Virus record (IMG/VR): IMGVR_UViG_3300044293_000370 | Coordinates: 1 to 35,807 of that record | DNA from: a virus | Length of the DNA: 35,807 bases | Direction: 5' to 3' (one strand) | Shown: positions 19,715-28,337 of the stretch, in pieces | How positions within the stretch are numbered: position 1 is the stretch's first letter | Layout of the letters: every line of letters starts with the position of its first letter | Made by a program: the position numbers and the translations under genes | The notes under the pieces: model-generated | Databases searched by the model: none | What the model was told of the DNA's origin: nothing | Seen by the model: the letters and a program-made list of their open reading frames with translations, nothing else

Positions 19715-20185
19715 ATGGCGACTTTTACTTCCTCGCAGGTTGCCAGCGGACGGGCGTTCAGCCCGATTATCGGCAATCCCGGCGTTATCACGGCTTATGG
19801 CCAGATCGAAGTGACGGCCAACCCCGCTGACAACGACATTTACGAGCTTGTGCGCGTTCCTGCGGGCGCGACCGTGGTCGGCGGCTATGTGATGGCAGCC
19901 GACATCGACACTGGCACCGAAACGCTCGACATCGACATTGGCTGGGCGGCGAACGGCGCTCAGAATGCAGATCCGGACGGCTTCGGCAACCTCGGTGTTT
20001 GGACGGGCGATGCGGTTTCGGGGGTCAAGCCTGAAGTTGGCAACTACTTCCCGCTGGGTGGTGTGTTGTTCAGCACTGGCCCGCAGACATTCACCCGCGA
20101 GACAATCATTCAGGCTGAGGCCAATGCTGCGGCGAACGCTGGCGGCACGGGCAAGCTTTGGATCGTCATTCATTACGTCGTCTGA
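19715..20185 (+). CDS. Structural protein after the coat (decoration candidate)
   Basis: The 156-aa protein is small, beta-rich and low in charge, with many Gly/Ala/Thr (e.g. DNDIYELVRVPAGATVVGGY). It is flanked by two terminators and has a good GGGAG seven bases before ATG 19715. Position right after the coat and its composition suggest a capsid decoration or head-completion protein; I do not recognise the exact family. Confidence 0.72.
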   Translation: MATFTSSQVASGRAFSPIIGNPGVITAYGQIEVTANPADNDIYELVRVPAGATVVGGYVMAADIDTGTETLDIDIGWAANGAQNADPDGFGNLGVWTGDAVSGVKPEVGNYFPLGGVLFSTGPQTFTRETIIQAEANAAANAGGTGKLWIVIHYVV

Positions 20186-20189
20186 CGGG

Positions 20190-20216
20190 CGGGGGGCTTC
20201 CGCTCCCCGTTTTTTT
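20190..20216 (+). terminator. Strong intrinsic terminator
   Basis: CGGGGGGC and GCTCCCCG form an 8-bp stem (one G-T) with loop TTCC, followed by seven T. This is the clearest Rho-independent terminator in the window and, with the one at 19669, isolates the 19715 gene. Confidence 0.85.
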
Positions 20217-20227
20217 GGAGGTTTCTC

Positions 20228-20329
20228 ATGGCTGATCGCAGCGACCGCATGAGGGTTGCACGCACTGACGCAATTGCGTTCATTACCGCTTCGGGCACTG
20301 GCACGGTTTACGTGAGGCCGGGGGCGTGA
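20228..20329 (+). CDS. 33-aa hypothetical protein
   Basis: GGAGG lies eight bases before ATG 20228, a strong ribosome site for a very short product (MADRSDRMRVARTDAIAFIT...). It starts right after the terminator and overlaps the next GTG (GTGA). It is basic and small; role unknown, perhaps a minor virion or coupling peptide. Confidence 0.5.
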   Translation: MADRSDRMRVARTDAIAFITASGTGTVYVRPGA

Positions 20330-20568
20330 GGTTCCGGTTCATCGGGCAATACACGAACGGCCATACGAGCATCAACGCTGGCGGTGTGGTGTTTGAGGGT
20401 CGTGAGCCTGCCGAGGTCGAGTGCGCGGAACTGGCGCGGCGTTTGGCTGCGAACCCCGAGTTTGAGGCGGTGCATCCGCTGGATCATGACGCCGATGGCG
20501 TGAAGGGCGGCTTACCGCCCCGCAAGCGTGGAAGGCCCAAGAAAAATGCCGATCCAGTGGAAGGCTAA
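20326..20568 (+). CDS. Hypothetical 80-aa protein with AT-hook-like tail
   Basis: GTG 20326 overlaps the previous stop. Residues 1-60 have a beta-rich start (MRFRFIGQYTNGHTSINAGG) and a short helical segment. The C-terminus PRKRGRPKKNADPVEG contains R-G-R-P, the core of an AT-hook that binds the DNA minor groove. In a head-completion position it could contact packaged DNA. The family is not recognised. Confidence 0.65.
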   Translation: MRFRFIGQYTNGHTSINAGGVVFEGREPAEVECAELARRLAANPEFEAVHPLDHDADGVKGGLPPRKRGRPKKNADPVEG

Positions 20569-21169
20569 GGCGGCTGCCGAAATCGTCAAGCGCGAATGGG
20601 TTATTCCCGTTGCGGACGAGGACAGCGCCACGGGGTTTACCGTCTCCGCCAGCGGCGCAACTGTCGATACGAGCGAGCGCAGCGGCGAAACCGTCACCAT
20701 CACCTTTTCGGCGGGCACGAACGGCGAGACTGCCATCGTCACGCTGACTGCCACTACGGCGCGCGGCGAAACGCTTAATGAGACGGCCTATCTGCCGATC
20801 CGGTCCAAACCCAACGCCTTCAATCAAATGGTTTCTGATGTTCTGGCCTACGCCTTGCGCCCGATTGTCGGTGTGGGCAACGCGGCATCTGCCGAGGAAG
20901 AGGCAGACGCGCGCGAAAATCTCGACGATATTTTGGCTTCATGGGCGGGGCAAGGTGCCAACCTGCATGTGAAACTGCCAACGGCATCGTCTGACACGCT
21001 GTATGTGCCCGACTACGCCATTTCGGCAATGAAGGCGGCGCTTCGGGTGCGGATAGTCGGCCTTTACGGTGTGCCGGTTGACGTTGAAGACTACCGCGCG
21101 TCGCAGCGGGGCTTGCAGATGATTAAAGCGGGCCTGTTGCCCGATACTCGTGAAAACGAGTATTTCTAG
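20546..21169 (+). CDS. P22 gp4-like tail accessory protein with N-terminal beta domain
   Basis: In the 207-aa protein, the C-terminal 115 residues match the gp4-type head-tail connector: ADARENLDDILASWAGQGAN, LYVPDYAISAMKAALRVRIV and YGVPVDVEDYRASQRGL. It would seal the portal after packaging. The N-terminal 85 residues are a separate beta-rich, Thr/Ser-rich domain (GFTVSASGATVDTSERSGET) resembling an Ig-like fold. ATG 20546 lies inside the preceding gene, with GGAAGG about 10 bases upstream. Its stop shares a base with the next GTG. Confidence 0.78.
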   Translation: MPIQWKAKAAAEIVKREWVIPVADEDSATGFTVSASGATVDTSERSGETVTITFSAGTNGETAIVTLTATTARGETLNETAYLPIRSKPNAFNQMVSDVLAYALRPIVGVGNAASAEEEADARENLDDILASWAGQGANLHVKLPTASSDTLYVPDYAISAMKAALRVRIVGLYGVPVDVEDYRASQRGLQMIKAGLLPDTRENEYF

Positions 21170-22506
21170 TGCCCGCGCTTTCCTACGGCCTTTCTCATGA
21201 CGAGCGGGCCGAGGGCAACCTTCCTGGCCTGCCCGTGGTCAACATGTATAGCGAGCCATCCTCAAGCGAAGGCGTGGTGCTGCAATCACGGCCACCTTTG
21301 GTGGACCTTGAAGCCGACATGGACGCGGGGCCGATTGAGGCGCTGCTGAAGGCTGACGGCGTGCTTTCGGGCGATTTGATTGGGATTAGCGGCGGGGGCT
21401 TGTATCGCGGCGAAACCCTTATCGGTTCCGTTGTTGGTTCGGGTCCGGCGCGGCTTGCTGGCAACGAATTGGGCGCGATGGCGACGAAAGGCGGCGCGCT
21501 CTACTATTACAACGGCACCACGCTTGCAACGGTTGCCTTCCCCGATAGCGCATCTGTGGCTGACGTGTTTGTGGGCGGTTCGCGGTTTTGGGCGATCCGT
21601 GCTGACACCGGTAAGATTTACTGGACGGACGTTCTCGAAACGGATGTTGAAGCGCTGGACTTCGCCACGGCTGAGAGTTTCCCCGACAGGCTCTTGCAGG
21701 GCCTATGGATTGACGGGATGGCGATCCTCTTGGGTGCGGAGAGTATCGAGTTCTGGCAGCAAACGCGCAGCAATATCCCCCCGATTGCGCCGCTGCAAAA
21801 CATGGTGGTCGAGCGCGGAATCAAGAACACCGGGGCGGCCTGCCGTTTCGCCGAAACCTTTGCGGCGGTCACGAATGAGAACACGGTGATCCTTGGGCCC
21901 GAAGCCCAAACGATCTCCAGCCTCGGCTTGCAGGAGCGCATCGCCTTATCGACGCAGGCGTTCCTTTTCCGCTTCCTGATCGACGGCACCGAGTTTCTGG
22001 CTGTGAGGCTGGACAGCGAGACTCACGTGTTCAACGGCAGGGGGTGGAGCAGGTTCGAGACGCTTGGCGCAAACTGGCGGGCCGGTTGCCACGCGGGCGG
22101 TGTGTTTGGTTCCGCGACGGATGGCAAGACGCTTGCCTTCGGCTCGGGTCATTCGGAATTGGGCGGGGTTCTGGAGCGGCGCTTCAGAGGGGGGCTGCCT
22201 ATCAATGGCGGCGGGGTGAGGATTAACAACCTTCGGCTGCGGACAAATCCGGGCGAGACGCCTTTCCTTGAGGGCGATTACACCCCCGGCGCGGTGGAGG
22301 TCAGAACGTCGCCCAACGCCGGGCGCACCTGGGGCGCTTGGCGCGAAACATCGCTTGGAGCGCAAGGGCAATACAAGGTGACGGTGGAATGGCGTGCCTT
22401 GGGGCTGGCGTCTGCACCGGGGTTTCTTGCTGAATTTCGCGTGACCGATCCGATCCCGTTCAGGGTTTCGGGTGTGTTCGCCAACGAACCGAATGGAGGC
22501 CGCTAG
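21169..22506 (+). CDS. P22 gp10-like tail hub (packaged DNA stabilisation)
   Basis: The 445-aa beta-rich protein starts LSHDERAEGNLPGLPVVNMY. It contains ASVADVFVGGSRFWAIRADT, FATAESFPDRLLQGLWIDGM and VILGPEAQTISSLG; the Gly/aspartate-rich blades are typical of gp10-like hubs. It would complete the tail stack on gp4 and hold the tailspikes. GTG 21169 shares one base with the preceding stop, so it is coupled. Normal length for the family. Confidence 0.85.
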   Translation: MPALSYGLSHDERAEGNLPGLPVVNMYSEPSSSEGVVLQSRPPLVDLEADMDAGPIEALLKADGVLSGDLIGISGGGLYRGETLIGSVVGSGPARLAGNELGAMATKGGALYYYNGTTLATVAFPDSASVADVFVGGSRFWAIRADTGKIYWTDVLETDVEALDFATAESFPDRLLQGLWIDGMAILLGAESIEFWQQTRSNIPPIAPLQNMVVERGIKNTGAACRFAETFAAVTNENTVILGPEAQTISSLGLQERIALSTQAFLFRFLIDGTEFLAVRLDSETHVFNGRGWSRFETLGANWRAGCHAGGVFGSATDGKTLAFGSGHSELGGVLERRFRGGLPINGGGVRINNLRLRTNPGETPFLEGDYTPGAVEVRTSPNAGRTWGAWRETSLGAQGQYKVTVEWRALGLASAPGFLAEFRVTDPIPFRVSGVFANEPNGGR

Positions 22507-22911
22507 ATGGCGACCGTGACGTTGTTCAACTGCTTTGTCGAGGATGCGGCGGAAGGTAAGCACAACCTTGCGACCAACACGCTCAAGGTAGCGTTGACGA
22601 ATGCCGCCCCGCTTTCGTCCAATACGGTGTTCGCCAACATCACTGAGATCGCAGCGGGCAATGGTTACGTGGCGGGCGGGGTAACGGCCACTGTCGCGTC
22701 ATCCTCGCAAACGGGCGGGGTCTATACCTTGATCCTTTCCGGGGTGTCGTGGACTGCCTCGGGCGGCGACATCGCCGCCAGTCGCTATGCGGTGCTCTAT
22801 AACGACACGGCAGCGGGAAAGCCCTTGATCGCCTATGCCGACTTTGGTGTTTCGGCGGCGATCGCAAGCGGCAACACCGAAACGCTCAACGGGTCTTGGA
22901 TCGGTGGCTAG
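22507..22911 (+). CDS. Small virion protein (134 aa)
   Basis: The start MATVTLFNCFVEDAAEGKHN, followed by TNTLKVALTNAAPLSSNTVF and GNGYVAGGVTATVASSSQTG, matches a widespread family of small beta-sandwich phage structural proteins. It abuts the gp10-like gene without gap. I take it as a minor tail/head component; the exact position in the virion is unknown. Confidence 0.78.
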   Translation: MATVTLFNCFVEDAAEGKHNLATNTLKVALTNAAPLSSNTVFANITEIAAGNGYVAGGVTATVASSSQTGGVYTLILSGVSWTASGGDIAASRYAVLYNDTAAGKPLIAYADFGVSAAIASGNTETLNGSWIGG

Positions 22912-23356
22912 TGTCACACCCGCCCCGCTAGTCTATTCGGGGGGCGTTCTGAGAACCCGCAGGGTGGCGGGCGCAAGGCTGACGTTCTTGCCGGGTGTCG
23001 TGATGTCATCTCGGGACACAAGCGCCGCTGGAAGCGTGATTGTGCCCAAACTGGACCGCCTGACGATGGCGGACATGATACCCGGTGAAAACCCGTCCGC
23101 ATTCATGCGGCGCGTTGCCATTTGGCAGAGCAGCATGGAGAGTATCGAGGCCGCACTATCGGCCATCAATGCGCGGGTGGCCGAGTTGGCCGCTATTCTC
23201 GCGCGGCTCACGGCGGCGGAGGCGCTGGCGCAGGCCGCAAAAGATAATGCCGCCGCCGCCGCAGCGTCGGTGGCAGTGGTGCAGGAGGCTGTGGCCGTAA
23301 CATTCGAGGCGGTCGACCCGACATACCGGAGCATTTTCGATTCGGAATTGCAATGA
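22904..23356 (+). CDS. Hypothetical 150-aa coiled-coil virion protein
   Basis: The N-terminal half is beta-like and basic (GVLRTRRVAGARLTFLPGVV). The C-terminal half is a long helix (SMESIEAALSAINARVAELA) followed by an Ala-rich stretch, then a short tail. GTG 22904 overlaps the preceding stop; GTG 22913 is an alternative. A coiled-coil linker next to tail genes suggests a tail-accessory or trimeric plug protein. No family recognised. Confidence 0.68.
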   Translation: MASVTPAPLVYSGGVLRTRRVAGARLTFLPGVVMSSRDTSAAGSVIVPKLDRLTMADMIPGENPSAFMRRVAIWQSSMESIEAALSAINARVAELAAILARLTAAEALAQAAKDNAAAAAASVAVVQEAVAVTFEAVDPTYRSIFDSELQ

Positions 23357-23754
23357 TCCGGCGCGTGTATGACGCATCGGAAATCGACTACCTTCTGAAC
23401 GACCCGGCGATCCGCCCGACGATTGGGGGTGAGGGTGTCTTGAGTGCGTTTGATCTGATCGCGGACGAGCGCAATGTGTTTCTGGTGGACGGCGAAAACG
23501 GCGCGGCGTTCCTGTGGCGCGGGCCGGGGGTGTTTGAGGGGCACAGCTTCTTCAAGGCACGCGGGCGCGAGGCAATTGAATTGGGCAAGCAAATCCTCGC
23601 CAGCATGGGCGGGCAAGCCTCCCTCATTTGGGGGGCAACCCCCGCACGTCTCCGCAATGTTCGCTGGTTCAACCGCCAGATCGGGTTCCGTTCGCTCGGG
23701 ATGATCGAAACCCCCGACCTTGGCCGCTGTGAATTATTCGAAAAGAGGTTTTGA
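23353..23754 (+). CDS. GNAT-fold protein, P22 gp14 / T7 gp13-like (DUF2824)
   Basis: The 133-aa protein begins MIRRVYDASEIDYLLNDPAI and has VFLVDGENGAAFLWRGPGVF, then HSFFKARGREAIELGKQILA. The order of strands and the helix after the acidic loop resemble an acetyltransferase-like fold; phage homologues are P22 gp14 and T7 gp13, needed for assembly of ejection proteins. ATG 23353 overlaps the preceding stop. It leads directly into the ejection-protein genes. Confidence 0.75.
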   Translation: MIRRVYDASEIDYLLNDPAIRPTIGGEGVLSAFDLIADERNVFLVDGENGAAFLWRGPGVFEGHSFFKARGREAIELGKQILASMGGQASLIWGATPARLRNVRWFNRQIGFRSLGMIETPDLGRCELFEKRF

Positions 23755-23755
23755 T

Positions 23756-24580
23756 ATGTCACTCGGTGATATTATCGGTGGTGTTGCGAGTGTTGCCGGG
23801 TCTGTCTTTGGCAGTAGCAGCAACAAGAAGGCTGCGAAAAATGCCGCCCAGGCGTCTCAGTATGCAACCGATCAGGCCGTTGGTTTGCAGCGCGACATCT
23901 ACAACCAGAACAACGCGCTTCTCTCGCCCTTTGTGCAGCGCGGCAATCAGGCCGGAAACGCGATCAATGCCATGCTGGGCCTTGGCGGGGCGGAAATGAC
24001 GACCGGCGGGCCTGCGACTACCAGCGTCATGAACCCCTATCAAACGGGCATGGACGCAGCGGGGCGCTACGGCCTGAGCGAGAATGGCGACTTGATGTTC
24101 CCGGCCATGGGCGGACCGATGAACGCCCTTGCGGGTTTTGGTGGGGGAATGTCGCAAATGCAGCCCTCGCCGCAACAGGCGCAGAACAACGCCTTCGACG
24201 GGTTCCGTGGCTACATCAACAACTCCGATTATGCCTTCAACCTTGGCGAAGGGCTTGACGCCTTGAACAGCGGCTTTGCTGGTTCGGGATTGGTGCAGTC
24301 GGGTGCGGCCCTGCGAGGCGCGCTCGACTATCAAGACAATCTGCGCGCCAGGTATCGCGGCGAATATCTTAACTTGCTCGGGGAACAGCAGGGGGTCGGT
24401 CTTGGCGGCGCTTCGGCGGTTGCGGGTGTGGGGCAGAACTACGCCAACAACGCGGGCCAGCTTATCATGAACAACGCTGACAATCAGGCGAATGCGGCGA
24501 TCTACCGCGCGCAGAACAACCCCCTCGCGGTTGGCCTCGGCACGATTGGCGGCGGCCTGTTCGGCTACGGGAGGCGCTAA
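23756..24580 (+). CDS. DNA ejection protein (P22 gp7-like)
   Basis: The 274-aa protein begins MSLGDIIGGVASVAGSVFGS then NKKAAKNAAQASQYATDQAV, the typical hydrophobic Gly-rich start of phage injection proteins. It is rich in Gly/Ala/Asn/Gln with a Gly-rich C-terminus (GVGLGGASAVAGVGQNYANN). It would leave the capsid with the DNA and enter the host envelope. AGAGG lies about seven bases before ATG 23756. Its stop overlaps the next ATG (TAATG). Confidence 0.82.
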   Translation: MSLGDIIGGVASVAGSVFGSSSNKKAAKNAAQASQYATDQAVGLQRDIYNQNNALLSPFVQRGNQAGNAINAMLGLGGAEMTTGGPATTSVMNPYQTGMDAAGRYGLSENGDLMFPAMGGPMNALAGFGGGMSQMQPSPQQAQNNAFDGFRGYINNSDYAFNLGEGLDALNSGFAGSGLVQSGAALRGALDYQDNLRARYRGEYLNLLGEQQGVGLGGASAVAGVGQNYANNAGQLIMNNADNQANAAIYRAQNNPLAVGLGTIGGGLFGYGRR

Positions 24581-25323
24581 TGGCTATCCAGTGGAACGCC
24601 CTTGCGGGCGGCGGCTTTCAGAACGCCTTGGCGACCGGCTTGCAGTTGGGACAGGTTGCACGTCAGCAGCAGGACAGGCGCGATGAGCGCAACGCGTTGG
24701 CGGCTTTCGTGAAGAACCCAAGTGGGGAAACGGCGGCGGCTGTGGCTCCGTTCAATCCGCAGCTTGCCTATCAATACGGACAAGATCAGCGGGCGGCACA
24801 GGTTCAGCAGGTAGAAACCGGGTTGGCGCAGCGTGCCTTGGCTGGTGACGAGGCGGCCCTTGCAGAATTGGCGACAGTCAACTTCGACAAGTGGAAGTCG
24901 CTCAATCCCGAGATCAAGGCGCGCGCCAGAGAGGAAAGCGAATTGTATGGGCAAGCTGCGCTCGACCTGTTGCAGGTTCCTTATGCCCAGCGCCGCGACC
25001 GTGTGATTGCCTATTCGCAACGCTTCCCTGAAATCCGCGAACAGATCGAGGAAATCGCATACCTGCCGCAAGCGGAACAAGAGACCGCCTTGCGCGCGGT
25101 TGTGATCGACGCGCGCATGGTCGGCAAACTGCATGACATGGAGCAGCCGCAGGCGTTCAATGTCGGCCCTGGCGAAGGGCGCTATGAACGCAATCCGCGC
25201 ACCGGGGCAATCAGCACGATTGTGCAGCCCAATTATGGGAACGCCGCGCCGTTTTCGCCGGTTGCCGCACCTACGCCCGAGCAAATTGATGCAGAACTGC
25301 GCCGCCGGGGAGTCATAAGATAA
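24580..25323 (+). CDS. Internal virion / ejection protein (247 aa)
   Basis: The protein is helical and Gln/Ala-rich (ATGLQLGQVARQQQDRRDER), with a central RYERNPRTGAISTIVQPNYG and a Pro-containing end (AAPTPEQIDAELRRRGVIR). It lies second in a three-gene ejection set and shares bases with both neighbours. It is likely co-packaged with the gp7-like and large proteins; exact family not recognised. Confidence 0.75.
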   Translation: MAIQWNALAGGGFQNALATGLQLGQVARQQQDRRDERNALAAFVKNPSGETAAAVAPFNPQLAYQYGQDQRAAQVQQVETGLAQRALAGDEAALAELATVNFDKWKSLNPEIKARAREESELYGQAALDLLQVPYAQRRDRVIAYSQRFPEIREQIEEIAYLPQAEQETALRAVVIDARMVGKLHDMEQPQAFNVGPGEGRYERNPRTGAISTIVQPNYGNAAPFSPVAAPTPEQIDAELRRRGVIR

Positions 25324-28229
25324 TGCAGCAAGACCTCTCGCAGATGTCCACGGAAGAGTTGTTGCGGATGCGCCAGGCCGCCGCGCAACCACAGCAGCAA
25401 GCCCCGCGCGGCCCCGTGTTCGGCCCACCCCCGGCCCCGCCGCCTCCACCGACGCCGGTTCAAGCGCAGCAGATGCAGAACGACCAAGCGCGGCTCAATA
25501 TCGCGCAGCAGGGCGAAAATCGGCAGCAGGAGCAGTTCAAACAGGGCGGCGTAAGCGAACAACAGGCGTCATATCTCCTTTCGCGTGTCGGCGGCGGGAT
25601 AGACGATCTGAATTACATCGCGCAAAACATGAAGGGCGGAACGGGCGCACCCTCCCTAGGTGACGCTATCGCCTATGATAGCTTTGGGCCAAACAGTGTG
25701 TTCACGCGGGGCCTTACTAGCGAGGGTCGCCGCGCCGTTGAGGATGTGCAGCTTGACATCTTGGATGCGCTTCTCACCCTCGGCACGGGGGCTGCCTACA
25801 ACAAAGAGCAGCTTGCTGGGCAGCGAGCGGCTTACTTTCCGCAGTTCAACGACAGCGAGCAGGCCATCGCGCTTAAGCGCCGCCGTTTGGAGCGCCTTTT
25901 TGACGACTCCATTGCCCGCGCTGGCCCGCTTGCGGATCGCCTGCGAGACTATAAGGGCAAGTTTCTTTCGCCCATGGGTGCAGCGAAACAGCCGACGCTC
26001 AAAGACCAGGCTCCGCTTGGTGTGCGACTGCGCGTTGACGGCGGGCCAAACGATGTGTTCGATCGCGCGGCCTATTTGCAAGAGCGGTTCGGCATCAGCC
26101 CCTCAATGGAAACCCGTCTTGTCGGGATGGTCAATGCAAACAATGGCAATCCGAACGTCACTCCAGAAATGATTGCTGGCTTCTACGAAGCCGCTGGCAT
26201 GGGCAAGAAAGACCCTAATTCCGCTGAGATTCGGCGCATGGCTGAAGATTTGCGGAGCGGCAAGTTTGCCCCGGCAACAGGCCTTGACACCACTGCGGCT
26301 GAGAAGGCCTATCTACAGGGCCTAGACACCATTATTGAGCGTGCGGGGTTCAACCCCGAAGGCGCGGGGCCGACAGCCGCCAACGCGCTTCGCCAAGGGC
26401 TTGCATTCGAGGGCTTCGACGAGATCACGGGCGTTGTGAACGCTATCGCCGAAGGCCTGCAAGGCAACGACCCTATCGCGGGCTATCAAACCGGGCGCGA
26501 TGTTGTGCGCCGAATGAATCAACGCGGCGATGACGAGAACCCTGTTATCGGTTTTGCCGGTCGTCTTGTAGGCGGAGTCCCCACTGGCACTGTTGGAGCG
26601 GCGGGGAGGGTGAACAGTCTTGCCTCGGCTGCGCGTGTCGGCGGCATTGAGGGCGGAATTTATGGCTTTAACTCAGGGCAGGGCGTCGAGGGTTCCGCTT
26701 TAGGGGCCGTCACGGGCGGCATTTCGGGCGCGGCGCTCGGCACGGGCTTTCATTCGGCGGGTAACAAAATCCAGGCAGCCCTTCGCGCCCGGCGCGCTCC
26801 GGTTGACCCTGGCGAAGTTGACAGCGTCTTGCAGGCGGGCGTTCGCCGCGAAGTGACGGTGCGCCGCCCTGACGTTGACCCCAACATTCGCCAACAGCGC
26901 GCCAGCTTGCAGCAAACGGAGCGCGGTCGTGCGGCCATAGCGGCGGCGGATGCAGATGACATCGCGCAAATTGAAGCGGCGCTGGTGCGAGACCTTGGTG
27001 GTCGGGCGGGCACGATCCGCAGCGAAGCGGCGTCCACCGTGCAAACAGGCGTAAAGGCTGCGCGCGATACTTTGCGCAAAAGGGCTGGCGTGGAATATCG
27101 AGCCGCAGCGGCGGAGGCGGGCAACATCACCGCGCCCGCCACGAAAGCCATCGCATTGATCGACGGGCAAATTGCGGAGTTGAACGCGGCGGGGGCCAAA
27201 ATGAACGCCTCTCGCATCAAATATCTGCAAGACATGAAAGCCGACCTTTCGCAGGGGGGCGGGCTTTCGGTCAATGGCCTTCGAGGCTTACGCACCGACA
27301 CTCGCAAAAACTTGGAAAATGCGGGGATTTACACCAGCGATTTTGAACGGCGCTTATCGCTTGTTCTCAATGCGGCATCCGAAGACCTAGATGACGCCCT
27401 GGCTGCGTTCCCTCGCGCGCAAGCACGTTTCCGCGAGGGGGACAAGCTGTGGTCACAGCAGGCCGACTTCGGCAAGAAGGTAGGCGATTTGTTGCTTGGC
27501 AAGGACGGCAACCTCTCGCCGGGGCAGGCTGCGGATAGGATCATGGGTTGGGCGAAGAAAGACCCCGCCCGGATTCACCGCTTGCTGCAAGAGGTGGATG
27601 ACGGGACCAAGGAAGAGGTGCGGGCGCTTGTTGTGTCACAGATTGGGCGTCAGGCCAATGGTAACTTCTCACTCGCAGCGCTTCTCACGCAAACCGGCCA
27701 AGGGCGCGGCGGTGGGCTTTCGCCTTCGGCCATCCGCGCACTTTTTGGCGATGACGGCGCTAAGGCGCTTGCCGACCTGCGCATCCTTTCGCAAGCCAAG
27801 ACAGACGCGGCATCTGCGACCAACCGCAGTCAGACAGGCGGAATAGTGCAGGGTGCCAAAAACACCGTTCGTCGCTTGGTTTTGGGGGCCATTGGCTTTC
27901 AGTCATCGGCTGAACCCATGACGGGTGCCCTTATCAGCGGCGCAAGCATTGCGGGCGGCGAGTTCTTTGAACGGTTGGGGCAAGAACGCGCCCTGCGCCT
28001 ACTCTTGAACCCTGACTTCACGCATTGGCTCCGCACTCTCCCGAACAGTAACAACCCGGCGGCCATCAACCGTAGCTTCGCCGCCTTGCGGTCCACTGCT
28101 TCTCGCTTCCCCAGTATGCTGACTGACGTTCAAGCTTTCGAGCGAATGCTGGTGGAAGCTGTCAACGACAACGAGGCGCGCCTCGCAGCCGAACCACAAG
28201 GCGCAGATCAGACGAGGCGTGGCGAGTAG
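25323..28229 (+). CDS. Large internal virion protein (ejection, P22 gp16-like position)
   Basis: The 968-aa protein has a Pro/Gln-rich start (about 20-75). Next is a domain with RGLTSEGRRAVEDVQLDILD and NKEQLAGQRAAYFPQFNDSE, often found in phage internal proteins. A Gly-rich stretch (about 410-480, e.g. ALGAVTGGISGAALGTGFHS) could insert in membranes. Long coiled coils follow (about 500-700), with a final helical domain. No lysozyme active-site motif is evident. It would form part of the conduit by which DNA crosses the cell envelope. ATG 25323 shares a base with the preceding TAA. Confidence 0.8.
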   Translation: MQQDLSQMSTEELLRMRQAAAQPQQQAPRGPVFGPPPAPPPPPTPVQAQQMQNDQARLNIAQQGENRQQEQFKQGGVSEQQASYLLSRVGGGIDDLNYIAQNMKGGTGAPSLGDAIAYDSFGPNSVFTRGLTSEGRRAVEDVQLDILDALLTLGTGAAYNKEQLAGQRAAYFPQFNDSEQAIALKRRRLERLFDDSIARAGPLADRLRDYKGKFLSPMGAAKQPTLKDQAPLGVRLRVDGGPNDVFDRAAYLQERFGISPSMETRLVGMVNANNGNPNVTPEMIAGFYEAAGMGKKDPNSAEIRRMAEDLRSGKFAPATGLDTTAAEKAYLQGLDTIIERAGFNPEGAGPTAANALRQGLAFEGFDEITGVVNAIAEGLQGNDPIAGYQTGRDVVRRMNQRGDDENPVIGFAGRLVGGVPTGTVGAAGRVNSLASAARVGGIEGGIYGFNSGQGVEGSALGAVTGGISGAALGTGFHSAGNKIQAALRARRAPVDPGEVDSVLQAGVRREVTVRRPDVDPNIRQQRASLQQTERGRAAIAAADADDIAQIEAALVRDLGGRAGTIRSEAASTVQTGVKAARDTLRKRAGVEYRAAAAEAGNITAPATKAIALIDGQIAELNAAGAKMNASRIKYLQDMKADLSQGGGLSVNGLRGLRTDTRKNLENAGIYTSDFERRLSLVLNAASEDLDDALAAFPRAQARFREGDKLWSQQADFGKKVGDLLLGKDGNLSPGQAADRIMGWAKKDPARIHRLLQEVDDGTKEEVRALVVSQIGRQANGNFSLAALLTQTGQGRGGGLSPSAIRALFGDDGAKALADLRILSQAKTDAASATNRSQTGGIVQGAKNTVRRLVLGAIGFQSSAEPMTGALISGASIAGGEFFERLGQERALRLLLNPDFTHWLRTLPNSNNPAAINRSFAALRSTASRFPSMLTDVQAFERMLVEAVNDNEARLAAEPQGADQTRRGE

Positions 28230-28298
28230 CACGCCCCCGATCACGTTTCCCTGAAAGAACAAGAAAACGACAACTAAAAATCGGACAGCCCACTTCAC

Positions 28299-28322
28299 GC
28301 CCGCATCATAGCGGGCTTTTTT
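28299..28322 (+). terminator. Intrinsic terminator before the tailspike gene
   Basis: GCCCGC, loop ATCATA, GCGGGC, then TTTTTT. It closes the ejection-protein group; the tailspike gene begins 15 bases later, so its expression needs read-through or its own promoter. The rest of the 108-base gap shows no gene I accept. Confidence 0.88.
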
Positions 28323-28337
28323 GCATGAGGCAAACAC

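Noticed and set aside
17683-19715. Minus-strand ORFs of 279 and 254 aa under scaffold and coat
   Set aside because: Both are antisense to well-supported structural genes and have no domain signal.
27999-28337. 112-aa minus-strand ORF with a hydrophobic start near the terminator at 28299
   Set aside because: It looks membrane-like at the start but overlaps the end of the large ejection gene, has no ribosome site, and begins in a terminator hairpin. It is possible but not supported.
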